A stretch of DNA of 64,000 nucleotides from contig NZ_BONX01000003.1 of NCBI RefSeq assembly GCF_016862935.1, positions 1 to 64,000 of the forward strand. Direction: 5' to 3'. The notes below the pieces were generated by a model. That model was not told where the DNA came from. It worked only from the letters and a program-made list of their open reading frames with translations, and did no database searches. This stretch comes from Plantactinospora mayteni. GTDB taxonomy: Bacteria; Actinomycetota; Actinomycetes; Mycobacteriales; Micromonosporaceae. Below, piece after piece: positions 45,218 to 53,767 of this stretch (positions within the stretch are counted from its first letter, which is position 1; each line of letters starts with the position of its first letter). Made by a program: the position numbers and the translations under genes.

Positions 45218-46273
45218 TCAGACGAGGTTCGCCTCGCGGAGCAGTCGCCAGAGTCCGGCGCCGTCCGGTGCGCAGAACCAGCGCTCGCCGAGCAGCCCGG
45301 CCGCCGGAGTACTGCCGTCGGCGCTGCCGGCCGGCGCCGGGAAACCACCGGCCAGTACCGCCTGGGTCGGGGAGAGCCGGCGGATCAGCACCCCGGCCAC
45401 GTTGTCCGGGTGCTCGGCGGCGAACTCGGCGTAGATCTCCTGGTCGTGCTGGCCGTCGTCGCCGATCAGCAGCCACCGGATCTCCGGGAACTCCCGGACC
45501 AGCCGGGCCAGGGTGGCCCGCTTGTGCTCCCGTCCGCTGCGGAACCACCTGTCCGCCGTCGGGCCCCAGTTCGTCAGTAGCAGCGGGCCGGCCGGATAGA
45601 GGTGCCGGGAGAGGAACCGGGTCAGGGCCGGCGCGACGTTCCAGGCACCGGTGGAGAGGTAGAGCACCGGGGCGCCGGGGTGCGCATTGACCAGGCGCTC
45701 GTAGAGCACCGCCATCCCGGGTACCGCCATCCGGGCGTGCTCGTCCAGCACGAAGGTGTTCCACGCGGCCAGCAGCGGCCGGGGCAGCGCGGTCACCATC
45801 ACGGTGTCGTCGATGTCGGAGAGGACCCCGATCCGCAGTTCCGGGTCGACGATCCGGACCGGCGCGTCGACCGGCTCGGCGCCGGGACTGGCCAGGCGTA
45901 CGCTCTGCCAGCCGGGTGCCAGGTCGGCCTCGACGACGAGGTCGATGAAGCCGCTCCGGTCGGCCCGCGCCTCGTGTCGGCGGCCACCCGCCTCGATCAC
46001 CACCGGCGCGTGCTGCACCGGCAGGGTGGCGAAGCTACGCCAGCCGCGTACCTTCTCCGGACGGCGGCGGGGACGGCGGCGAAGCCGGGTCAGCAGGACC
46101 CGACCCAGCACCCGGATCCACCCCGGCGCGCCATAGCCGGCGTACGGGATTATCGTGACATCCCACCCACCCTGCCCCAGGCGACGCTCGATGAACTGGT
46201 GCACCGCGTCCTCGATCCGGGCCGCTCGGTGCAGCCGGGGCGCGGACGCTGGACCGGCGGGTATCAGCGACAC
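45218..46273 (-). CDS. App1-family phosphatase (DUF2183)
   Basis: Contains the App1 catalytic domain in its second half: GVLSDIDDTVMVTALPRP is the DxDxT phosphatase motif. It is followed by YLSTGAWNVAPALTRFL, LLTNWGP and LLIGDDGQHDQEIYAEFA. Yeast App1 is a Mg-dependent phosphatidate phosphatase, so a lipid phosphate is the probable substrate class. The N-terminal 150 residues form the usual beta domain with a basic loop (LRRRPRRRPEKVRGW). The start is uncertain: I use a GTG at 46273 (351 aa); a TTG at 46321 is also in frame. Confidence 0.82.
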   Translation of the reverse strand: MSLIPAGPASAPRLHRAARIEDAVHQFIERRLGQGGWDVTIIPYAGYGAPGWIRVLGRVLLTRLRRRPRRRPEKVRGWRSFATLPVQHAPVVIEAGGRRHEARADRSGFIDLVVEADLAPGWQSVRLASPGAEPVDAPVRIVDPELRIGVLSDIDDTVMVTALPRPLLAAWNTFVLDEHARMAVPGMAVLYERLVNAHPGAPVLYLSTGAWNVAPALTRFLSRHLYPAGPLLLTNWGPTADRWFRSGREHKRATLARLVREFPEIRWLLIGDDGQHDQEIYAEFAAEHPDNVAGVLIRRLSPTQAVLAGGFPAPAGSADGSTPAAGLLGERWFCAPDGAGLWRLLREANLV

Positions 46274-46413
46274 CTTGACACCCTGCCACAGAGCATCCGG
46301 TCCGGCTACGAGACAGATCAACTAACCCGTCGGAACGCTCCCCCGGAGCGGGCTCCCGGACCGGGTGGAGCCGCTACGACCTGCGCCGATCCGGACCTGG
46401 GCCGCAGCACGCC

Positions 46414-48225
46414 GTGCGAGACTTCGAGGCGGGGCGGCGACGGGGGCGCGGGGGGGTGTCGGTGGCGGTGCCGCGCGGGGGGCGGCGGTTGCGAACACTC
46501 GACCGGCCGGGCGTACTGGCGCTCGGCCTCGGGCTGCTCGGCCTGGGCTACCGGCTGGCGCTGGTCCTGCTGACCGTACCCGGCTCGAACAGTGACGAGG
46601 CCACCTTCGGGCTCGTCGCGCTGCACATCGCCGACGGCCGTGAACTGCCGGTCTTCCTCTACGGCCAGCACTACATGGGTACCGTGCAGAGCTACCTCGC
46701 CGCGCCGCTCTTCCTGCTCTTCGGCGCCGGTTGGGTACCGCTGCGGATACCCCTGCTCTTCCTGTACGCCGCCTTCCTCTACCTGGCGTACCGGCTCACC
46801 CGGCGGCTCTACTCCCCCTGGCTGGCCACCTTCACGGTCGGGGTACTCGCGCTCGGCGGCGAACGGGTGGTCCGGGACCAGATCACCGCCGTCGGCGGCC
46901 GGCCGGAGGTCAAGCCCGCCGTACTGGGCCTGCTGCTGATCGCGCTCGCCCTCGGCCAGCGGCGAACCCGGCACCGGCGCCGGTACTGGGCGTTCGGGCT
47001 CTTCGGCCTGCTCACCGGGCTCTGCGTCTGGGACGACTGGCTGGTCCTGCCCTACCTGGTGGTCGCCTTCGGGGTGCTGCTGGTCGGCTGCTGGCGGGAC
47101 CTGCTCGGGCCGGCCGGCGCCGTACTGGTCGCCGGGTTCCTGCTCGGGGTCGCGCCGCTGATCGTGGACAACCTGACCGCGCCGCCCGGCCAGGACTCGC
47201 TCTCCGTACTGCAACAGGTCAGCGCGGGCGAGGGCGAGGCGACGTCGGGTACCGCCCGGCTGCACGGCGCGCTGCTGGTCGGCATCCCGCTCGCCACCGG
47301 GCTCTGCCGGCCGGAGGGCTGTGACCCCGTCGAGATGTCCTGGGGCGGGCTCTACCTGGCGCTGCTGCTCGCCGCCGGGATACTGGCGGTGGTCGGACTC
47401 GTCCGGGCCGGTCGACAGGCCCCGGTGCCGGGGAACGGCGCCGAGCCCTCCGGAACGCCAGAGAACGCCGTAGCCGGCGGAACACCGGAGAACGCGGTAG
47501 CCGGCGGCACGCCGGAGAACGCCGCGTCCGGCGGCACGGCCGGGACCGACCCGGCCGGTAGCGCGGTCCGGACCGCCCGGCTCGGGTACGCCACCCAACT
47601 CGCCCTGCTGCTCGGCGCCGCGCTCACCGTGGCGGCGTACGCCCGCAGTTCGCTCGCCGGCAGCGCGCCACTGGCCAGCGCCCGGTACCTGTCGATCCTC
47701 CAGATCTCGCTGCCGGCCGTACTCTGGCCGCTCTGGCTGGTCGCCCGCTGGTCGGGGCGGCTGGCCACCGGGCCGGTGACCCGGCTCGCCGGGGTACTCG
47801 CCAGCGCCGTGCTCGCCCTGCTGGTGGTGCTGATGGTCGGCGCCACCGGACAACTGGTCGGCGAGATCGGCACGATCCGGGCCGAGGAGCGCCAGCAGCG
47901 GCAGCTCGCCCGCACCCTGGAGCGGGCCGGGATCAGCGCGGTGTACGCCGAGTACTGGACCTGCAACCGGCTGGTGTTCGTCACCCGGGAACGGGTCGCC
48001 TGTGCGGTACTCGGCGCGAACCTGCGGCCGGGGCAGGACCGCTATTCGGCGTACCCGAGACGGGTCCGCGCCGCCGACCGGCCGGCCTTCGTCTTCGAGG
48101 CCGGCGCGCCCGCGGACACCGCGTTCCAGGCCCACCTGCGCCGCTCGGGCGTGCCGGCCCGGGTGACCCGGGTCGGCACGCACACGATCTACCTGCCGGA
48201 GTCGACCCTCCGTCCCCCTGGCTGA
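46414..48225 (+). CDS. GT-C fold membrane glycosyltransferase (GT39-like)
   Basis: A 603-aa polytopic membrane protein that probably transfers a polyprenyl-phosphate sugar on the outer face of the membrane. NSDEATFGLVALHIADGREL has the acidic pair of the first external loop, followed by FLYGQHYMGTVQSYLAAPLF. Around 10-12 membrane segments follow. A hydrophilic loop near residue 350 consists of three 9-residue repeats of the type GTPENAVAG, an unusual insertion. The last ~130 residues form a soluble domain with two Cys. The GTG at 46414 is the longest start; a GTG at 46456 in a G-rich stretch is a possible alternative. Confidence 0.75.
   Translation: MRDFEAGRRRGRGGVSVAVPRGGRRLRTLDRPGVLALGLGLLGLGYRLALVLLTVPGSNSDEATFGLVALHIADGRELPVFLYGQHYMGTVQSYLAAPLFLLFGAGWVPLRIPLLFLYAAFLYLAYRLTRRLYSPWLATFTVGVLALGGERVVRDQITAVGGRPEVKPAVLGLLLIALALGQRRTRHRRRYWAFGLFGLLTGLCVWDDWLVLPYLVVAFGVLLVGCWRDLLGPAGAVLVAGFLLGVAPLIVDNLTAPPGQDSLSVLQQVSAGEGEATSGTARLHGALLVGIPLATGLCRPEGCDPVEMSWGGLYLALLLAAGILAVVGLVRAGRQAPVPGNGAEPSGTPENAVAGGTPENAVAGGTPENAASGGTAGTDPAGSAVRTARLGYATQLALLLGAALTVAAYARSSLAGSAPLASARYLSILQISLPAVLWPLWLVARWSGRLATGPVTRLAGVLASAVLALLVVLMVGATGQLVGEIGTIRAEERQQRQLARTLERAGISAVYAEYWTCNRLVFVTRERVACAVLGANLRPGQDRYSAYPRRVRAADRPAFVFEAGAPADTAFQAHLRRSGVPARVTRVGTHTIYLPESTLRPPG
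47452..47532 (+). repeat. Three in-frame 27-bp tandem repeats inside the GT39-like gene
   Basis: Units at 47452-47478, 47479-47505 and 47506-47532 encode GTPENAVAG, GTPENAVAG and GTPENAASG. The DNA units differ at several third positions, so the array is not brand-new. Being a multiple of three, copy-number change would keep the frame and only lengthen a loop. Confidence 0.9.
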
Positions 48226-48258
48226 CCGGCCGGGCCGCTCGGCGTATCCTGCGAAGCC

Positions 48259-48828
48259 GTGACTCAAGCGATGAACGAGCCTCCCGCCCTCCCCGACACG
48301 GTCTTCGTGCACCCCTCGGCCGAGGTCGACGAGGGCGCGCGGATCGGCGACGGCAGCAAGGTCTGGCACCTCGCCCACGTCCGCTCCACCGCCCGGGTGG
48401 GCGCGAACTGCGTGATCGGCCGGAACGTCTACGTGGACGCGAACGTCGAGGTCGGCGACCTGGTGAAGATCCAGAACAACGTCTCCGTCTACCAGGGCGT
48501 GACGATCGAGGACGAGGTGTTCGTCGGCCCCTGCGCGGTCTTCACCAACGACCTCCGGCCGCGGGCCCAGAACCCGGACTGGCAGGTCACCCCGACCATG
48601 GTCCGCAGGGGCGCCTCGATCGGCGCGAACGCGACCATCGTCTGCGGCGTCGAGATCGGCGAGTACGCGATGATCGCCGCCGGCTCGGTGGTGACCAAGG
48701 ACGTCGCTCCGTACCAGTTGGTGGCCGGGAACCCGGCCCGGCCGAAGGGCTGGGTGGACGCCCGGGGCGAGGTCGTCTCGCGGGACCCGGAGCGCCCGCC
48801 GGCCCTGACCGACGCCGACGCCCGCTGA
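48259..48828 (+). CDS. Hexapeptide-repeat N-acetyltransferase (WbpD/WlbB-like)
   Basis: A 189-aa left-handed beta-helix acetyltransferase. Hexapeptide runs begin at VFVHPSAEVDEGARIGDGSK and continue to ASIGANATIVCGVEIGEYAM. WHLAHVRSTARVGANCVIGRNVYV, VKIQNNVSVYQGV and CAVFTNDLRPRAQNP match the WbpD/WlbB family that acetylates the 3-amino group of UDP-2-acetamido-3-amino-2,3-dideoxyglucuronate. The partner oxidoreductase and aminotransferase are at 21.2-23.5 kb. Starts at GTG 48259; an ATG four codons later is possible. Confidence 0.9.
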   Translation: MTQAMNEPPALPDTVFVHPSAEVDEGARIGDGSKVWHLAHVRSTARVGANCVIGRNVYVDANVEVGDLVKIQNNVSVYQGVTIEDEVFVGPCAVFTNDLRPRAQNPDWQVTPTMVRRGASIGANATIVCGVEIGEYAMIAAGSVVTKDVAPYQLVAGNPARPKGWVDARGEVVSRDPERPPALTDADAR

Positions 48829-48851
48829 CCGACCGGACGAGCCCTAACAGC

Positions 48852-48889
48852 CGAGCCCTGACCGTTCCTTCCGGAGCGGCCAGGGCTCG
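48852..48889. terminator. Stem-loop between convergent genes
   Basis: CGAGCCCTG (48852-48860) and CAGGGCTCG (48881-48889) form a perfect 9-bp stem with a further small CCG/CGG pairing inside the loop. It lies between the convergent acetyltransferase and nucleotide-sugar dehydrogenase genes and probably terminates both. Confidence 0.7.
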
Positions 48890-48920
48890 ACGCGTTTCGC
48901 GGGTACGGGCTGTCTCGGAC

Positions 48921-50204
48921 TCAGCCGCCGATGACCACCCGGCGGACGTCGGACCAGCGCGCCGGGTCGGTCACCCGACGGCCGTCGACCAGCACCTCGA
49001 CCCCGGGCAGGTCGGCGCTGCCGAGAGTGCGGTACTCGGCGTGGTCGGCCTGGATCACCGCGGCGGTCACCGACTCACCGGCGTACGCCGGCAGGCCGAG
49101 CGCGGTGAGTTCGTCGTCGGTGTACATCGGGTCCGAGACGTACGGCTTCGCACCCCGGCGGCGCAGTGCCTCGACGGTCGGGAAGACCCCCGAGAACGCG
49201 GTCTCCTTGACCCCGCCCCGGTAGGCGGCGCCGAGCACCAGCACCTCGACCCCGGTCAGGTCACCGACCGCCGCCGCGAGCAGGTCCACCGCGTATTCCG
49301 GCATCGCCGCGTTGGCCTCCCGGGCCGACCGTACGACGGTGGCCGCCGGGTCGTTCCACAGGTACATCCGGGGGTAGATCGGGATGCAGTGCCCGCCGAC
49401 CGCGATCCCCGGCGAGTGGATGTGGCTGTACGGCTGCGTGTTGCATGCCTCGATGACCTTGATGACGTCGACTCCGACGGTGTCGGCGAACCGGGCGAAC
49501 TGGTTCGCCAGACCGATGTTGACGTCCCGATAGGTCGTCTCGGCGAGCTTCGCCAGCTCCGACGCCTCGGCCGAGCCCAGATCCCACACCCCGTTCGGCC
49601 GGGTCAGGTCGGGACGGTCGTCGAAGTCCAGCACCGCCTCGTAGAACTCGACACCGCGCCGGGCCGACGCCTCGTCCACCCCGCCGACCAGCTTCGGGTA
49701 ACGCCGGAGGTCGGCGAAGACCCGGCCGGTGAGCACCCGCTCCGGGCTGAACACCAGGGTGAAGTCGCGGCCGACCGTGAGCCCGGAGCCCTCCTCCAGC
49801 ATCGGCGCCCAGCGGTTGCGGGTGGTGCCGACCGGCAGCGTGGTCTCGTAGCTGACCAGGGTGCCCGGCTTGAGCCCGGCCGCGATGGCCCGGGTCGCGT
49901 CGTCCATCCAGCCGAAGTCCGGCACGCCCTCGGCGTCCACGAAGAGCGGCACCACCACGACCACGGCCTCGGACTCGGCGACCGCCGCCGCGGTGTCGGT
50001 GGTGGCGGAGAGCCGGCCCGCCGCCACCGCCTCCTTGAGCTTGACGTCGAGGTCGGCCTCGCCCGGGAACGGCACGGCGCCGTCGTTGACCAGCTTCACG
50101 ACCCGCTCGGACACGTCGGCACCCACCACCGAGTGCCCCTTGTCGGCGAACTGCACGGCGAGCGGCAGGCCGATCTTTCCGAGAGCGACGACGCAGATTT
50201 TCAT
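48921..50204 (-). CDS. Nucleotide-sugar 6-dehydrogenase (UDP-ManNAc/UDP-GlcNAc dehydrogenase family)
   Basis: NAD-dependent four-electron oxidation of a UDP-hexosamine to the uronic acid. The 427-aa protein starts KICVVALGKIGLPLAVQFAD (cofactor fold). It has SYETTLPVGTTRNRW, LVFSPERVLTGRVFADL, and the catalytic Cys C273 in GIAVGGHCIPIYPRMYL. This NTQPYSHIHSPGIAVGG variant differs from the WbpA-type enzyme at 56.5 kb, so the two probably make different products. UDP-ManNAc to UDP-ManNAcA (WecC role) is likely given the 2-epimerase at 61.7 kb. The ATG is 10 bp after nothing but a short gap to the upstream glycosyltransferase stop (50210). Confidence 0.88.
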   Translation of the reverse strand: MKICVVALGKIGLPLAVQFADKGHSVVGADVSERVVKLVNDGAVPFPGEADLDVKLKEAVAAGRLSATTDTAAAVAESEAVVVVVPLFVDAEGVPDFGWMDDATRAIAAGLKPGTLVSYETTLPVGTTRNRWAPMLEEGSGLTVGRDFTLVFSPERVLTGRVFADLRRYPKLVGGVDEASARRGVEFYEAVLDFDDRPDLTRPNGVWDLGSAEASELAKLAETTYRDVNIGLANQFARFADTVGVDVIKVIEACNTQPYSHIHSPGIAVGGHCIPIYPRMYLWNDPAATVVRSAREANAAMPEYAVDLLAAAVGDLTGVEVLVLGAAYRGGVKETAFSGVFPTVEALRRRGAKPYVSDPMYTDDELTALGLPAYAGESVTAAVIQADHAEYRTLGSADLPGVEVLVDGRRVTDPARWSDVRRVVIGG

Positions 50205-50209
50205 GCCTA

Positions 50210-51781
50210 CTACTTTCCTCCCTGGGGCAACCTGCGCCGAAGTCGGGCCAGTACCCGACGGGGGGTGACAGGTGCGATGGCGATCACGAGTTGACCTCGG
50301 TGACTCGTTGTCGGGGTGATCACGAAGAACCGCATCCCCCGGCGGAACATCAAGCGTGACACGGTGGGCCGGGTCGGCGCCCGTACCGCCGCGGTGCCGA
50401 CCCCGCCGAAGGCGGTCAGCTGGGACCGGACGGAGAGCAGCGAACCGCCGGTTCCCGAGCCGGCGAGCAGCAGCCCCACCCGGAACTGGGCCCGGACGGT
50501 GCTGCCGGCGCCGTCCCGGCTGGTCTCCAGCGTGGTGCCGGTGACGTCGCCGGCGGTCAGCCCGATCGGGCCGGAGGTCAGCGACGCCAGGTCACGACGG
50601 GGCGTGCGGGCGGTGACGGCCAGCGCCCGCTCACCGTCGTCGCAGGTCTCCCAGGTGACGGCGACCGCCTCCAGCCTGGCGAGCCAGTCCGCGGCGTTGT
50701 CGGAGACGTCGAACCAACTGTCCGGCAGCTCCAGCCGGGGGTCCCGGAAGCCGGGATAGCCGGCGTACCAGCGGTCGCCGTCGACGACCGTCGGCGGTAC
50801 GCCCTCCTCGGCGTCCTGCCGGATCACCGCGAGGAGGTCGTCGACGGTGCCCCGCTGGGCGGTGCCGATCCGCAGCCGGGGTTCGATCTCCAGGCTGGCC
50901 CGGATCCGGTCGGTGAGGTAGCGGTCGGCGAGGTCCCGGACGCCCGCCAGCACCTGCTCCTGTACCGCCCGATCCAGCTGCAGGAAGTCGTCCTCGACCA
51001 GCCGGGCGACCTCCCAGGCGAAGTGTCGGACGAGTATCGCGTCGCGCCGCTCGCCCGGCTCGATCAGCCCGGCCACGAAATCCATGATCGACTTGACGCA
51101 GCCGAGCCGCTCGACGTGCCGGGACCGATAGGTGATGTTGTGCGCGTTGAGCCGGCGCACCGCGTGGTAGAAGTCGTAGTCCGCCAGTACCGAGATCCGC
51201 TTCGCCCGGAAGCACGCCTCCAGGGTGAACGGCTGGTCGCTGCCGACCGGCATGTCCTCCGGGTAGCGCAGGTGGTGGCGCTCGACCAGCTCCCTTCGGA
51301 ACAGCTTGGTGTTCGCCAGCGACCACGGTAGGGCGGAGTCGAAGAGGTCGATCTCCACCTCGTTGCGGGCGAAGACCGCCTGGTGGATGTTACGGCTGTT
51401 CACTCCGATCGCCTTGCCGAGCACGACGTCGGAGTCGTACTCGTCGGCCGCGTGTACCAGCCGCTCCAGCGCCTCCGGCCCCAGGTAGTCGTCGGCGCCG
51501 ATGAAGAAGACGTACCGGCCGGTGGCGACATCCAGGGCCCGGTTGCTCGGCGCGGCCGGGCCGCCGGAGTTGGCCTGGTGGATCACCTTGACCGTCTCCG
51601 GGTAGAGCCGGGCGAAGCGGTCCAGCTCCCGCCCGCTGCCGTCGGTGGAGCCGTCGTCGACCGCGACGACCTCGATCCGGTCCCGGCCGATGCTCTGCCG
51701 GACCAGCGAGTTCAGGCACTTGGTGAGGTAGGGCATGGTGTTGTAGACCGCCACCACCACGCTGACGTCGGGTTCCCTCAT
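50210..51781 (-). CDS. Glycosyltransferase family 2, TarS-like, with C-terminal beta-rich domain
   Basis: A 523-aa protein. The GT-A domain is in the first ~300 residues: VSVVVAVYNTMPYLTKCLNS, VVAVDDGSTDGSG, HQANSGGPAAPSNRALD and RYVFFIGADDYLG (the DxD-equivalent, ADD). These resemble TarS/TarP wall teichoic acid GlcNAc transferases, and NSGGPxxPSN is particularly like TarS. The remaining ~200 residues are predicted beta-rich, as in the Ig-like C-terminal domains of TarS. It ends in basic residues. The ATG overlaps the upstream stop as ATGA. The likely role is decoration of a wall polymer; donor unknown. Confidence 0.85.
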   Translation of the reverse strand: MREPDVSVVVAVYNTMPYLTKCLNSLVRQSIGRDRIEVVAVDDGSTDGSGRELDRFARLYPETVKVIHQANSGGPAAPSNRALDVATGRYVFFIGADDYLGPEALERLVHAADEYDSDVVLGKAIGVNSRNIHQAVFARNEVEIDLFDSALPWSLANTKLFRRELVERHHLRYPEDMPVGSDQPFTLEACFRAKRISVLADYDFYHAVRRLNAHNITYRSRHVERLGCVKSIMDFVAGLIEPGERRDAILVRHFAWEVARLVEDDFLQLDRAVQEQVLAGVRDLADRYLTDRIRASLEIEPRLRIGTAQRGTVDDLLAVIRQDAEEGVPPTVVDGDRWYAGYPGFRDPRLELPDSWFDVSDNAADWLARLEAVAVTWETCDDGERALAVTARTPRRDLASLTSGPIGLTAGDVTGTTLETSRDGAGSTVRAQFRVGLLLAGSGTGGSLLSVRSQLTAFGGVGTAAVRAPTRPTVSRLMFRRGMRFFVITPTTSHRGQLVIAIAPVTPRRVLARLRRRLPQGGK

Positions 51782-53448
51782 CTCGCGGTGGCCCCCGCGG
51801 CCGGCCGGCCGCTCGGTTCGACGGGCTCCGGACCGGGCACCCCGGACGCGGACGCCACCGGGCGGGCCGGTTCGGCGCCGGCCGCCGTCGGGTCGGCGCC
51901 GGCCAGCAGCCGCCGGTAGACCCCGGTCAGGATCTCCGCCTGGGCCGCCCAGGTCCAACCCTCCAGCAGCCCCGGCCGGTCGTACGCGGCCCGGTAGCGC
52001 TCCCGGTCCGCGAGTACCGCCCGGACCGCGCGGACGTAGTCGGCGACGTCCTCGGCCCGGAACACCTCACCCTGCCCGGTCGACCGGACCGTCCCGGCCA
52101 TCGTCTTCACATCGCTGACCACCAGCGGCAGCCGGGCGTGCGCGTACTCGAAGAACTTGGTGATCAACGCGATCTCGTGGTTGGGCCAGTGCTGGATCGG
52201 GATCACCCCGACGTCCGCACCGGAGAGGAACGGCACCACCTGCCAGTGCGCGACGTACGGCAGCACGTGCACCCGGTCCGGCACGCCGAGCGCCTCGGCC
52301 CGGGACAGCAGGTCCCGGACGTACGGGCCGTCGGGCTTGTTGACCACCAGGGCGACGTGCACCCCGGTCAACTGCGGCAACGCCTCGATCATCGTGCCGA
52401 GGCCGCGCTTGGGGGCGGCCACGCCGCTGTATACCAGCAGCGGCACCTCCGGACCGATGCCGCACCGAGCGCGCAGTTCCGGAGCCGGTGCGGCGTCCAC
52501 CGCCGGCTCGCCGGTCACGTCGGGTGCGTTGAGCACCACCGCCGGCAGCTCGGCGAGCCCGTGCTCCCGGCGCAGCAGCTCGGCGAGGCTCGCCGAGACG
52601 GTGATGGCGGCGTCGGCGTACGGCACGTACTCCCGCTCGTGTGCGCGGTGCGCGGGAAGCCACCGGGCGTTGTCCTGCCACGGCTGCACCCCGGGCAGGA
52701 ACTCGTGGGCGTCCCAGACCAGCTTGACGTCCCGGCCGGCCTCGGCGGCGCGGACCTTGGCCCGGGCGCCGACCCCGACCATCCGGAAGTCGTGCGCGTG
52801 GATCAGATCCGGTGCCAGCTCGTCGACCACCGGCCCGAAGGCCAGCTCGTAGTCCCACAGCCCTGGCTCCAGCCGGCGCCAGGCCCGGCCGCCCTGCACG
52901 GTCGACCAGAACCAGGTGTAGAGCCGGTCCCACGGGCCGGTCAGCTTGCGGCCCTTCCGGGCCCGGGTCAGCATCCAGTACCGGAGCGACACCCAGCGGC
53001 GGAGCAGGTGCGTGGCGTTCCGCTCGATCCGCAGCCGGCGCCGCCGCCGCTCCAGCCGGCGGCCGGCCAGCCCGGCCCGGACGGCCAGGGTCAGCTCCGC
53101 CTCGCGCTGCCGGATGTCCGTCTGCCAGGCCCGCACCCACTGGGCCCGGTGCGCGGCGATGCCACTCGGCGGGTACGCCAGCGGCCACCGCAGCCAGGCC
53201 CGCCGGAACTCGTGCCGGCGGCGGGCCAGCGGATCGGGCATCGGCAGCAGTCGCACCTCGGCGGGACCGAGCCGCCAGGTCTGCGCGGCTCCATGCGGCG
53301 ACCTGCCGAGCAGCGTCACGTCCCAGCCGGCCTCGGCGGCCGAGCGGGCGACCTTCTGCACCCGGGAGTCACCGTTGACGCCGTTGTCCACGAGCATCAC
53401 GATTCGACCGCGAGTGCCCGGTCTGTCGGCTGCGCCGTCGAACTCCAT
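51778..53448 (-). CDS. Glycosyltransferase family 4 (paralogue of the 57.9-kb gene)
   Basis: A 556-aa GT-B enzyme beginning RIVMLVDNGVNGDSRVQKVA. A long basic insert (about residues 95-200, rich in Arg and Trp) precedes LIHAHDFRMVGVGARAKVRA and KLVWDAHEFLPGV. The donor domain has LLVYSGVAAPKRGLGTMIEA and the C-terminal site WPNHEIALITKFFEYAHARL. It is clearly homologous along its length to the gene at 57868-59418. The ATG at 53448 has GGCGGAGA upstream; the longer open frame is excluded. About 40 C-terminal residues are Pro/Ala-rich and disordered. Confidence 0.87.
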   Translation of the reverse strand: MEFDGAADRPGTRGRIVMLVDNGVNGDSRVQKVARSAAEAGWDVTLLGRSPHGAAQTWRLGPAEVRLLPMPDPLARRRHEFRRAWLRWPLAYPPSGIAAHRAQWVRAWQTDIRQREAELTLAVRAGLAGRRLERRRRRLRIERNATHLLRRWVSLRYWMLTRARKGRKLTGPWDRLYTWFWSTVQGGRAWRRLEPGLWDYELAFGPVVDELAPDLIHAHDFRMVGVGARAKVRAAEAGRDVKLVWDAHEFLPGVQPWQDNARWLPAHRAHEREYVPYADAAITVSASLAELLRREHGLAELPAVVLNAPDVTGEPAVDAAPAPELRARCGIGPEVPLLVYSGVAAPKRGLGTMIEALPQLTGVHVALVVNKPDGPYVRDLLSRAEALGVPDRVHVLPYVAHWQVVPFLSGADVGVIPIQHWPNHEIALITKFFEYAHARLPLVVSDVKTMAGTVRSTGQGEVFRAEDVADYVRAVRAVLADRERYRAAYDRPGLLEGWTWAAQAEILTGVYRRLLAGADPTAAGAEPARPVASASGVPGPEPVEPSGRPAAGATAR

Positions 53449-53767
53449 TCTCCGCCTCTCCCGTGTGCCGCCCGGAGAGCGGCGCACACCCGCCGAACCA
53501 AGTCCCGGCGGGACGTCGGATCCCGCACACCCGCCGGGAAAGCGGGCGCGGATCCGTACCGTCCGTCGGTGGACCCCGGCGAGTGTACGGCACCCAGCCT
53601 GCCTGATCCCCGCTGCCAGCCGACCAGCCGGGGCTACGGTACGTGTTCTGCGCGACACCCGCAGTCAGCACATTTCCCGGCGCCCGAGCCCGCCGGCGAG
53701 AGGCGTCGGGCGTCTCGGGCGTCGTCGCGGTCGGCCTCTTCGGCGCTACCTGGACCCGTCGATCCGG
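53449..53767. other. Intergenic region between two minus-strand glycosyltransferases
   Basis: About 320 bp between the GT4 start (53448) and the end of the GtrB-like gene (53768). The minus frame of the GT4 gene is open through most of it, but without protein-like motifs. It probably contains the GT4 promoter and the end of the GtrB-like transcript. No terminator or clear promoter boxes were recognised. Confidence 0.35.
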
